Made by a program: the position numbers and the translations under genes. A DNA stretch of 64,000 nt from Ruegeria marisrubri (GTDB lineage: Bacteria > Pseudomonadota > Alphaproteobacteria > Rhodobacterales > Rhodobacteraceae), in contig NZ_LQBQ01000012.1 in assembly GCF_001507595.1 (NCBI RefSeq), positions 620,001 through 684,000 of the forward strand, read 5' to 3'. A model generated the notes under the pieces. That model worked only from the letters and a program-made list of their open reading frames with translations. It had not been told where the DNA came from and did no database searches. Positions 57,079 through 64,000 of the stretch are shown piece by piece. Position 1 is the first letter of the stretch. Each line of letters starts with the position of its first letter.

Positions 57079-57090
57079 TTGTTGCAACAA
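57079..57090. repeat. Perfect 12-bp palindrome
   Basis: TTGTTGCAACAA, in gene-free DNA about 290 bp upstream of the degP start. It could be a dimeric regulator's site; no known factor can be named. Confidence 0.4.
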
Positions 57091-57239
57091 GGGGAAATAG
57101 TTTTTGCGCTAACGGGGTGATTGTTGATGGATGGGAAACGAGAGGGCTGGGTGGCGGAAAAGTCTCAAAATGATCTATCGAGGGTTGAGCGATTATTGCC
57201 TGCCGGATCTTGAACGGTCATCTTCCGGTCTTTGAAAAA

Positions 57240-57655
57240 TCTGTACTTGAGTCACGGATCTTGAAAGTTTTGTTCAAATATCACTGATTCTGTGAATATC
57301 TGTTACTCTATCCAGGGTTGAGTCGGTCAAGAGCGAACTGTTGCGGAAAAACATGGTGTCCATGCGCTGCCGGCAAGACCCCCTCGATTTTTCCGTTGTC
57401 TGCTCATGACAGATGCGCAACCATGAAATTGCCCAAGTGAGGGGGACCTGTCGGCGCCGGGGGGTGCCGTCGGTAAATTTCAGTCAACTGGAAACGCTGG
57501 CTGCCATGTTAACGAGGGGGTCAAGTATTTGTGCGGCGGCGGCGTAACCGGGCAACCTTTTCGGTTTCCCGGCGGTGTTCCCAGGTGTCAGTGAAATGTT
57601 AAAGAATCTAACTGGGCAGGCGGTCCGGCTTTGAAAGCCGGACCGCACTCTTTTT
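57240..57655 (+). ncRNA. Candidate small RNA ending at an orphan terminator
   Basis: The plus-strand terminator at its end has no protein gene before it, so a transcript must come from this interval. A possible promoter is TTGTTC, 17 bp, TGAATA at about 57271-57299. An internal hairpin with CCGGG/CCCGG arms lies near 57548-57571. The 5' end is a guess. It does not match tmRNA, RNase P, SRP or 6S RNA features I can recognise. Confidence 0.35.
57620..57655 (+). terminator. Strong intrinsic terminator with no upstream gene
   Basis: A perfect 12-bp stem GCGGTCCGGCTT / AAGCCGGACCGC with a 3-nt loop, followed by ACTCTTTTT. On the minus strand no T-run follows, so it acts on plus-strand transcripts only and is not the terminator of the convergent mocA-like gene. 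Confidence 0.8.
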
Positions 57656-57676
57656 GGGGGACGCGAAATTTCGCGC

Positions 57677-58288
57677 TCAGGTCCCCCGAGCGCCTTTTTG
57701 CCCGGCACGCCAGCGGTCCCAGTCCCGGGGGGTATCCAGATCGGTGCGCGCGTGCTGACCGGGCAGGGGCGTCAGGTGGACCCGGTCGGAATGGCGGTTC
57801 ACGATTGACTGTGCCCCGCCGTCACCGGTCAGGGTGGCCAGTTCTCTGAACAGGGAAGAATGGAAGACAACCGGATGCCCCGGTTTTCCGTCTTCGGTCG
57901 CGCCTCTCCAGATAAGCATGTCCGGGGCATCCGTGACGCTTTCGAGCACCGCTGCCAGGTCTGCCGCGGTCAGGTCCACCAGATCGGCCAACATCACCAT
58001 GACAGCCGTGGATTCCTCGGGCAGGGCCTTTAGCGCGCCGCGCAGGCTGGCGTTCATGCCCTCGTCCGCGTCGGCGATCGGAACGATGCGGACATCCAGC
58101 CCGGCCAACGCGTCGTGGCGCGGGTGCGGGGCTGGGGGCAGGGCCACGATGACCGGGGCCACGGCACGCGCGATTTCCGCGGTCCGGCGCAGCAGGGGCT
58201 GGCCGTCGATGTCCTGCATCAGCTTGTCCGCGCCGCCCATGCGGCTGGACCGGCCAGCAGCAAGGAGGATGATCGGAATGGTGCTCAT
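57677..58288 (-). CDS. MobA/MocA-like nucleotidyltransferase
   Basis: A 203-residue NTP transferase with the N-terminal nucleotide motif ILLAAGRSSRMGGADKLM, VMVMLADLVDLTAADLAAVL (metal Asp) and HPVVFHSSLFRELATLTGD. This is the MocA/MobA pattern for adding CMP or GMP to molybdopterin. The GHPVVFHSSLF segment suits MocA (molybdenum cofactor cytidylyltransferase). No molybdoenzyme gene is adjacent. Start at MSTIPII. 31 bp after the flavoprotein gene on the same strand. Confidence 0.8.
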   Translation of the reverse strand: MSTIPIILLAAGRSSRMGGADKLMQDIDGQPLLRRTAEIARAVAPVIVALPPAPHPRHDALAGLDVRIVPIADADEGMNASLRGALKALPEESTAVMVMLADLVDLTAADLAAVLESVTDAPDMLIWRGATEDGKPGHPVVFHSSLFRELATLTGDGGAQSIVNRHSDRVHLTPLPGQHARTDLDTPRDWDRWRAGQKGARGT

Positions 58289-58319
58289 GCCGCCACCATG
58301 GCGTGTGGCGCGGGCGTTG

Positions 58320-60737
58320 TCACCCGCGCATGCGTGCGCCATCCGCGTCGAAGGGCGGGGTCGAGAGAACGCGGGCCTTGCGCATCTGGCCCAAGATCTC
58401 GATCTCGACCTGCAGCCCGTCCGCGATACGGTCGGTGGGCAGAAAGCCCATCGCGATGGATTTTCCCGTGTGGTGCGAATAGCCACCCGAAGTGCAGAAG
58501 CCCACGACCTTGCCGTCCAGCCAGATCGGTTCATAGGCGTTCACGTCGGCATCGTCGGCATCGACCTCGAAGGCCACCAGCCTGCGCGCGGGGCCTGTCG
58601 CACGTTCCGCCTCGGCGGCGGCGCGGCCGATGAAATCGGCGGGCTTGTTGAAGGCGATGAAGCGGTCCAGCCCGGTTTCCGCAGGCGTGTAGTCGGGTGA
58701 AAACTCGCGCATCCACGAGCCGAAGAACTTGTCGAGCCGCAGGCTCATCATCGCGCGCATCCCGAAGGGCACCACGCCGTGCGGCTGACCGGCCTGCCAC
58801 AGGGTCCACCACAGTTGGCGCTGCGCCATCGGATCGCAGTAGATCTCGAACCCCAGATCGCCGGTATAGCTGACCCGCTGCACGATGCAGTCGGTCATGC
58901 CCACGACCATCCGGCGCACGTCCATGAAGCGCATGTCGCTGACATCCTCGCGCGTGCAGGCGGCCAGAACCTCGCGGGCCTTGGGGCCGGCGATCTGGAA
59001 GCCGTTGCGTTTGTCGCTGATATTCTCGACGGTTACGCCGTCTTGCTGATGCTGCTGGAACCATCGCATGTGGAAGTTCTGCGCGCCGTATGAGGCGGTG
59101 AGCTGGAACTCTTCCTCGCCCAGACAGGAGACGGTGAAATCGCCGATCAGCTTGCCTTTGGGCGACAGCATGGGCGTCAGCGACAGGCGGCCCGGGGCGG
59201 GGATGCGCCCGGCCATGATGCGGTCGAGCCAGGCGCGGGCGCGCGGACCTGTCACCAGGTATTTGCCGAAATTGTGCACCTCGTTGATGCCGACGCCCTC
59301 GCGCACGGCGCGCACCTCGCGGCCCGTGGCGGCAAAGGCGTCAGAGCGGCGGAACGAGGGGGTTTCATAGGTCGGCTCGCCCTCTTGCGCGAAATAGTTC
59401 GGCACCTCGAGCCCGTATTGCTGGCCCCAGACCGCACCCAGATCGCTGAAGATGTCATACATCGGCGTGGTGCGGTTGGGCCGCGCGGCCGGCAGTTCCT
59501 CGTTAGGGTAGGCGACGGAGAAGCGCTTCTGATAGTTCTCGATCACCTTGGGGCGGGTATAGCCGGGGGTGATCCAGTCGCCGAACCGGGCCACGTCCAT
59601 GGCAAAGACGTCGCGTTCGGGCTCGCCCTCGATCATCCATTGCGCCAGTGTCAGGCCGACGCCGCCGCCCTGGCTGAACCCGGCCATGACGCCGCAGGCC
59701 GACCAGTAGTTGCGCACGCCGGGCACCGGGCCGACCAGCGGGTTGCCGTCGGGGGCAAAGGTGAAGGGGCCGTGGATCACCGATTTCACCCCGGCCTCGG
59801 CCAGAACCGGGAAACGGCGATAGGCGAACTCGATCGAGTCGGTGATCTTGTCGAAATCGTCTGGCAGCAGCTCGTGCCCGAACTCCCACGGGGTGCCATC
59901 CACCGCCCAGGGCTTGCAGGGCTGTTCGTAGAAGCCGATGCACAGGCCGCGCCCCTCCTGCCGCAGGTAGCTTTCGCCGGCCGGGTCCATGACGTGCGGA
60001 TGCTCGCCGCCCGCGTCGATGATCGCCTCGATTTCGGGGATATTGTCGGTGACGAGGTATTGATGCTCCATCGGGTGCAGCGGGAAGTAGATGCCCGCCA
60101 TCGCGCCCACCTCGCGCGCCCAGAGGCCGCCGGCGTTGACGATATGCTCGGCGTGGATGGTGCCCTTGTCGGTCACCACGTCCCATGTGCCGTCGGGGCG
60201 CTGGTTGGTCTCGCGCACCATGCAGTGGGTCTCGATGGTGGCCCCACCCATCTTTGCGGCCTTGGCATAGGCGTGGGTGGTGCCCGAGGGGTCGAGGTGC
60301 CCGTCCAGAGGGTCATAAAGCGCGCCGATGATGCCGTCGGTGTTGGTGATCGGCGCGATCTTCTTGATCTCGTCGGGGCCCACGATCTCGGTTTCCAGCC
60401 CCATGAAGCGGTGCTTGGCGCGTTCGGCCAGCAGCATGTCGAACCGGTCCTGGTTGTCGGCCAGCGTGATGCCGCCCACATGGTGCAAGCCGCAGGACAT
60501 ACCGGTGATCTCTTCCAGTTCCTTGTAGAGCCGGATGGTATAGCCTTGCAGCGCGGCCATGTTGGTGTCGCCGTTCAGCGTATGAAACCCGCCCGCCGCG
60601 TGCCAGGTCGAGCCGCTGGTGAGTTCCGACCGCTCCAGCAGCATCACATCCGACCAGCCCAGCTTGGTGAGGTGATAGAGCACCGAACAGCCTACGACGC
60701 CGCCACCGATGACGGCAACCTGACAGGTGGTTTTCAT
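58320..60737 (-). CDS. Dimethylglycine/sarcosine dehydrogenase-like flavoprotein (DAO + GcvT)
   Basis: An 805-residue protein with an N-terminal FAD oxidase domain (about 5-365: IGGGVVGCSVLYHL) carrying His46 in GSTWHAAG, the covalent flavin site of dimethylglycine dehydrogenase. A middle FAO_M region follows, then a C-terminal GcvT domain (about 430-790: GVGINEVHNFGKYLVTGPRA, SYTGDLGFEIYC) that hands the methyl-derived formaldehyde to tetrahydrofolate. It oxidises N-methylglycines derived from betaine or choline to sarcosine or glycine. Exact substrate unknown. Neighbour upstream is a folate/pterin-type transporter. Confidence 0.88.
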   Translation of the reverse strand: MKTTCQVAVIGGGVVGCSVLYHLTKLGWSDVMLLERSELTSGSTWHAAGGFHTLNGDTNMAALQGYTIRLYKELEEITGMSCGLHHVGGITLADNQDRFDMLLAERAKHRFMGLETEIVGPDEIKKIAPITNTDGIIGALYDPLDGHLDPSGTTHAYAKAAKMGGATIETHCMVRETNQRPDGTWDVVTDKGTIHAEHIVNAGGLWAREVGAMAGIYFPLHPMEHQYLVTDNIPEIEAIIDAGGEHPHVMDPAGESYLRQEGRGLCIGFYEQPCKPWAVDGTPWEFGHELLPDDFDKITDSIEFAYRRFPVLAEAGVKSVIHGPFTFAPDGNPLVGPVPGVRNYWSACGVMAGFSQGGGVGLTLAQWMIEGEPERDVFAMDVARFGDWITPGYTRPKVIENYQKRFSVAYPNEELPAARPNRTTPMYDIFSDLGAVWGQQYGLEVPNYFAQEGEPTYETPSFRRSDAFAATGREVRAVREGVGINEVHNFGKYLVTGPRARAWLDRIMAGRIPAPGRLSLTPMLSPKGKLIGDFTVSCLGEEEFQLTASYGAQNFHMRWFQQHQQDGVTVENISDKRNGFQIAGPKAREVLAACTREDVSDMRFMDVRRMVVGMTDCIVQRVSYTGDLGFEIYCDPMAQRQLWWTLWQAGQPHGVVPFGMRAMMSLRLDKFFGSWMREFSPDYTPAETGLDRFIAFNKPADFIGRAAAEAERATGPARRLVAFEVDADDADVNAYEPIWLDGKVVGFCTSGGYSHHTGKSIAMGFLPTDRIADGLQVEIEILGQMRKARVLSTPPFDADGARMRG

Positions 60738-60820
60738 GGGTTCCCTCCGGTTTTTGCGGCGAGGGTGCAGGGCGCCTTCGCCGCTTTCTGTTCCGTTAGC
60801 GACACGTTTTGTCGTTTGCC

Positions 60821-62452
60821 TCAGTCGCTGGTGCGCAGGCGCGAATGCTGCACGATCCAGACCGTCAGAATGGGGGCCAGCAGGGTGATCAGGGCGACGG
60901 TGATCAGCAGGATGCCCAGTTCGGAATAGTCGGCGGGCGTGGTGACGGTGCCGTCGGGGGCCTTGACCTCGCGCGTGACGGTGAAGATCTGGTTGAGATA
61001 CTTGGTGCCGAGGCTGGAGGCGGAAAGCGCCAGGTTGGTGAACGAGGCCATGACTGCGAAGAAGGTCGCCTTGAGCGCGGGGGGCGCGTTGCGGGCGATC
61101 CAGGCCAGCATCGGGATCATCGAGATCTGGCCCAGCGGAGATTCGATTGCCGTGTCGATGATGGCGATGAAGCGCGCATCCACGACGCCGCCGGTCAGTT
61201 CCGCGGTCCAGTGGTGGATGCCGTAATACAGCCCGATCCCCGGAAGCGACATGATCCCTGCGGCGATGCTCAGCAGGATCACGATGTCGGCGATGGTCTT
61301 GGACGCCATCAACGGGCGCAGCACCACCATGCCGAACAGCGTCAGTACCGAGGTGATCAGATAGAGCACCGACAGGAACTGCTGGTCAAAGCCCAGAACG
61401 TCGATCTCGAACCAGGAGTTGCCCGCGCCGGGCAGCGGGACGGCGCGGAAGACGAAGACGATGATCGCGGTGCCCACCAGCGCCCGCGCCTTGTCGGGTT
61501 CGAGATTGCGGACCAGTTGCCGCATCAGCGTCAGCACGATGGCCATGGACCCGGCAAAGACGATTTCCTGTGAAAAGGGCATGTCCAGCAGACCCACCGT
61601 CAGGGTCATGGCGACGAAGATCGCGCCGCCGGTGAAATACCAATGGTTCGCCTTGATCGGTTCTCCGTCCGGGTCGAAATGCTTCAGCGCCTCGTCGCGG
61701 CTCAGCCCTTGCTGGATCAGGAACCGGATGGTTTTGCGTTTCTGGAGGCCGGCGAGCACGACGCCCGAGATCGAGATGCAGGGGATCAGCAGCGCCAGCA
61801 GGTAGATTTCGCCGTAGACGGCGGCCTTGTCGGCCTCGGGCAGGGTTTCGATCCCGGCAAACAGCCAGATGTTCAGAGCGGCGACGGAGCTGGCGCCGCT
61901 GATAAGGGCAAAGCGGCCCAGCGTCTGCATCGTGGTGTGCAGGGCGCGTTCGGTCTCGGTGTCCAGCGGTTGTCCGTATTCGTCGCGTTTCGGCACCGCC
62001 TCGACCGACATGGCGTCGGCCACCGCGTCCTGGATGACGTATCCGCAGGGGGCCAGCAGCACCGACAGCACATACCATGCGGTCACCGACATGATCTCGG
62101 GCATCCAGGCCACCCGCGTGGCCAGCCCGAACATGATCAGCAGGCTGGTCGCGATCAGGGCCGCGCCCACATAGATGAGCCACGCCTTCCACCGCCAGAT
62201 CAGGTCCACCAGGTGCCCCAGCGGCATCTTGAGCGCCCACGGCAGACCGGCCCAGAAGGCGAGGCCTGCAATGAAGGCGGCGGAGACGTCGAGATATTCC
62301 TTGACGAAAAAGGTGCCCACGATCCCGGTCAGGCCCTGCGCGCCGGCCGCGAAATAGACCATCAGCGGCGGCAGGAAGGACCAGCGCAACTGGCGGCCCA
62401 GATCCAGAACCACCGCGTCGAACCAGAGCCAGAGACGCGCGGCGGCCTTCAT
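60821..62452 (-). CDS. BT1-type (folate-biopterin transporter-like) MFS protein
   Basis: A 543-residue membrane protein with about 12-14 helices. The N-terminal half resembles the BT1/FBT family (GLTGIVGTFFVKEYLDVSAAFIAGLAFWAGLPWALKMPLGHLVD), which carries folates and pterins in protists and cyanobacteria. A large loop (VPKRDEYGQPLDTETERALH) separates the halves. Assignment to folate is by family only. Overlaps the CNNM gene by 4 bp and lies 83 bp before the flavoprotein gene. Confidence 0.65.
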   Translation of the reverse strand: MKAAARLWLWFDAVVLDLGRQLRWSFLPPLMVYFAAGAQGLTGIVGTFFVKEYLDVSAAFIAGLAFWAGLPWALKMPLGHLVDLIWRWKAWLIYVGAALIATSLLIMFGLATRVAWMPEIMSVTAWYVLSVLLAPCGYVIQDAVADAMSVEAVPKRDEYGQPLDTETERALHTTMQTLGRFALISGASSVAALNIWLFAGIETLPEADKAAVYGEIYLLALLIPCISISGVVLAGLQKRKTIRFLIQQGLSRDEALKHFDPDGEPIKANHWYFTGGAIFVAMTLTVGLLDMPFSQEIVFAGSMAIVLTLMRQLVRNLEPDKARALVGTAIIVFVFRAVPLPGAGNSWFEIDVLGFDQQFLSVLYLITSVLTLFGMVVLRPLMASKTIADIVILLSIAAGIMSLPGIGLYYGIHHWTAELTGGVVDARFIAIIDTAIESPLGQISMIPMLAWIARNAPPALKATFFAVMASFTNLALSASSLGTKYLNQIFTVTREVKAPDGTVTTPADYSELGILLITVALITLLAPILTVWIVQHSRLRTSD

Positions 62453-63756
62453 AGCGGTCGGATCTTGAGCTCGGTCACCCGGTTGCCTTCACGCTTGGTG
62501 ACCTCGAAGCGGAAGCCGTGGAAGGCAAAGACCTGTCCGACCGTCGGGATCATCTGCGCCTCGTGGATCACCAGGCCGGCGACCGTGTTGGCCTCTTCAT
62601 CCGGCAGGTTCCAGTCCATTGCGCGGTTGAGATCGCGAATGGTCATGGCGCCATCCACCAGATACTGGCCATCCTCGGTGCGGATGACCTCGGATTCCGC
62701 ATCGGTGTCGAACTCGTCGGTGATCTCGCCGACGATCTCTTCGAGAATGTCCTCGAGCGTGATCAGGCCGCGGAGCGAGCCGTATTCGTCCACCACCAGC
62801 GCGAAGTGGCTGCGCATCCGCAGGAATTCGCGCATCTGGTCGTCGAGCGTGGTGGTTTCCGGTACGAAATAGGGGGCGTTGGCGACCTTGGTGATGTCGA
62901 AGTTCCGCAGCCGGTCGGTGTCGCCGCCAGACCCGCCCACCTGCGCATACATGGCGCGGAACAGGTCCTTGGCGTGAACCACGCCGATGATGTTCTCGTG
63001 CTCGCCGCGATAGACCGGCAGGCGGGTGTGCGGGCTTTCGAGACATTGCTGCAGGATTGCCTCGGGCTCGTCCTCGGCGTCGATCATCTCGATGTTCGAG
63101 CGGTGCAGCATGATTTCTTCGACCGTGCGTTCCCCCAGATCGAGCGCGCCTAGGATGCGGTCGCGGTCCTCTTTTTCGACGACGCCCTCGGAATGGCCCA
63201 GCTGCAAGGCGCCTGCGATTTCCTCGCGCACCGCCAGGATGTGGCTGTCGGGGTCGATCCTGACGCCGAACAGGCGCAGCACGCCGCGCACCAGAAGGCG
63301 GACGGCGGCGACGACAGGCGCGAATACCGTCACGATCACGCTGATGGCCGGGGCCACGGCGGCGGCGGCCTTTTCGGCGTTGGTGATTGCGTAGGTCTTG
63401 GGCAGGACCTCGGCAAAGATCAGCACCAGCAGCGTCATCACCAGCGTCGCCAGCGCCACGCCGCTTTCGCCGAACATGCGGGTGAACAGTGCCGTCGCCA
63501 GCGAGGCCGCAAGGATATTGACCAGGTTGTTGCCCAGCAGGACCGAGCCGATCAGGCGCTCGTTGTCGTCGGTGATGTCCAGCGCCTTCTGCGCCCCGCG
63601 CGAGCCCTTGTCCGCCTGCGCCCGCAGCTTGCCGCGCGACGAGGCGGTCAGCGCGGTTTCCGAGCCCGAGAAAAAGCCCGAGAGAACGAGCAGAAACAGG
63701 ATGGCGCCGGAGGTGATCCAGAATGCGCCGTCGATTGTGGAAGAGGTCGGGTCCAT
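62449..63756 (-). CDS. CNNM/CorC-type (HlyC/CorC family) membrane protein
   Basis: A 435-residue protein: DUF21/CNNM membrane domain (about 12-200; GFFSGSETALTASSRGKLRAQ is the hallmark), two CBS domains (about 215-345) and a C-terminal CorC_HlyC domain (about 360-435: GAMTIRDLNRAMDWNLPDEEANTVAGLVIHEAQ). The family moves or senses Mg2+/Co2+, with the CBS pair binding ATP. Stop overlaps the BT1 start (4 bp). 63 bp after the recombinase stop. Confidence 0.9.
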   Translation of the reverse strand: MDPTSSTIDGAFWITSGAILFLLVLSGFFSGSETALTASSRGKLRAQADKGSRGAQKALDITDDNERLIGSVLLGNNLVNILAASLATALFTRMFGESGVALATLVMTLLVLIFAEVLPKTYAITNAEKAAAAVAPAISVIVTVFAPVVAAVRLLVRGVLRLFGVRIDPDSHILAVREEIAGALQLGHSEGVVEKEDRDRILGALDLGERTVEEIMLHRSNIEMIDAEDEPEAILQQCLESPHTRLPVYRGEHENIIGVVHAKDLFRAMYAQVGGSGGDTDRLRNFDITKVANAPYFVPETTTLDDQMREFLRMRSHFALVVDEYGSLRGLITLEDILEEIVGEITDEFDTDAESEVIRTEDGQYLVDGAMTIRDLNRAMDWNLPDEEANTVAGLVIHEAQMIPTVGQVFAFHGFRFEVTKREGNRVTELKIRPL

Positions 63757-63819
63757 CGGTCCTACGTTGTGCTTGGTGTTCTGTCCGTTATGGGGGCGGT
63801 GCCTTGCCCGATCAAGGGG

Positions 63820-64000
63820 TTAGCCTTTGTTCCTGGCAAGGGGATGATGTTCGAGCACCAGTTCGGACAGGCGTTCGTCGAGAACATGGGTGTAGATTTC
63901 CGTGGTCGCCACGTCTGCGTGCCCCAGCAGCGTCTGGATCGCGCGCAGGTCGGCCCCGTTCGCCAGCAGGTGCGTCGCGAAGGCGTGGCGCAGGGTGTGC
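63820..64000 (-). CDS. xerD: Tyrosine recombinase XerD-like, C-terminal part (5' end outside window)
   Basis: The last 59 codons of a tyrosine recombinase: [18 protein letters not shown] with the catalytic His and Arg-His pattern, [19 protein letters not shown] with the second catalytic His and the nucleophile Tyr, then a short tail [19 protein letters not shown]. The [20 protein letters not shown] text is that of Xer recombinases resolving chromosome dimers; XerD against XerC is inferred from overall resemblance. Confidence 0.85.
   Translation of the reverse strand, partial: HTLRHAFATHLLANGADLRAIQTLLGHADVATTEIYTHVLDERLSELVLEHHPLARNKG

Larger units (their letters stand above)
56786..57676. 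other. 891-bp stretch without a recognised gene
   Basis: No frame on either strand shows protein-like composition or a ribosome binding site. The degP-proximal 100 bp holds promoter-type sequence and a CCTGT repeat (56845-56861). A 12-bp perfect palindrome lies at 57079-57090. From about 57180 the DNA is visibly more AT-rich, and it ends with a strong plus-strand intrinsic terminator (57620-57655). A 9-bp direct repeat AGGGTTGAG occurs at 57181 and 57314. The structure suggests a non-coding RNA. Confidence 0.6.

Noticed and set aside
56604..57173. 189-codon plus-strand frame upstream of the putative RNA
   Set aside because: It begins inside degP antisense, composition is not protein-like past degP, and there is no ribosome binding site.
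57353..57409. Mini-ORF of 18 codons (MVSMRCRQDPLDFSVVCS) in the gene-free stretch
   Set aside because: Weak upstream site and no supporting context; kept as part of the possible RNA and not called as a gene.
57656..57687. GGGGGAC...GTCCCCC hairpin with an inner GCGAAATTTCGC palindrome at the mocA-like stop codon
   Set aside because: It partly lies in the coding region and lacks a T-run on the minus strand, so I do not call it the terminator of that gene.
59274..60929. 551-codon plus-strand frame
   Set aside because: Antisense to the dimethylglycine-dehydrogenase-like gene; no ribosome binding site and no recognisable domain.

Overview
The window is a dense, GC-rich chromosomal segment from an alphaproteobacterium, almost certainly of the Rhodobacteraceae (Roseobacter group, Ruegeria/Silicibacter-like). 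The signs are protein similarity to that group, the gene orders DUF177-rpmF-plsX-fabH-ihfA-merR, argS-SPOR-nagZ-scpA-scpB and lptG-lptD-surA-pdxA-rsmA, a Fur/Mur-type regulator, an OlsB-type aminolipid acyltransferase, and intergenic repeats of the GGATATTT...GGCCAGATGAAG kind typical of these genomes. There is one tRNA (Pro, GGG anticodon) and no rRNA, CRISPR, insertion sequence or prophage. It is mainly a housekeeping region.

Layout. 1-2.3 kb: a FAD monooxygenase convergent with exonuclease III. 2.3-9.6 kb: erpA divergent from dgt, then argS, a SPOR protein, nagZ, scpA and scpB, with several short overlaps. 9.6-15 kb (minus): a double-length dCTP deaminase, tRNA-Pro, and the lipid/ribosomal operon DUF177, rpmF, plsX, fabH, ihfA, merR. 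15-21 kb: a BamE-like lipoprotein, an OlsB-like acyltransferase, an ABC-F ATPase, an SDR, a GFA-domain protein and a class III cyclase fused to a second GFA domain. 21-31 kb: tyrS divergent from anmK, a YqjD/YqjE-like membrane pair, a DUF985 cupin, selO, an EEP-family hydrolase, a Fur-family regulator, a DMT transporter and enolase. 31-38.7 kb: nucleoside hydrolase, GNAT, mazG, an M20 amidohydrolase interrupted by an in-frame stop, DUF1499, prfA, prmC and a DUF4167 protein. 38.7-45.2 kb (minus): outer-membrane biogenesis genes lptG, lptD and surA with pdxA and rsmA. 45.4-51.8 kb: pepA, holC, a retropepsin-like protease, MarC, an ACT protein, a second ABC-F ATPase, ndk and a TfoX-C protein. 51.9-57 kb: a cytochrome P450, then degP followed by an OmpR-type regulator and a histidine kinase. 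57.7-64 kb (minus): a MocA-like transferase, a dimethylglycine-dehydrogenase-like flavoprotein, a BT1-type (folate/pterin) transporter, a CNNM/CorC-type protein and the C-terminus of a XerD-like recombinase.

How the genes work together. Envelope functions dominate: LPS export and outer-membrane folding (LptG, LptD, SurA, BamE, DegP with its two-component pair), peptidoglycan recycling (NagZ, AnmK) and lipid synthesis (PlsX, FabH, OlsB-like). A second theme is nucleotide supply and clean-up (Dgt, Dcd-like, MazG, nucleoside hydrolase, Ndk). A third is translation (ArgS, TyrS, PrfA, PrmC, RsmA, L32).

Points most worth a second look: the cyclase-GFA fusion beside a free-standing GFA gene; the stop codon in the M20 gene; the absence of lptF upstream of lptG, where only a 26-codon ORF remains; and a strong intrinsic terminator at the end of an 891-bp stretch without a gene, which suggests an unannotated RNA.
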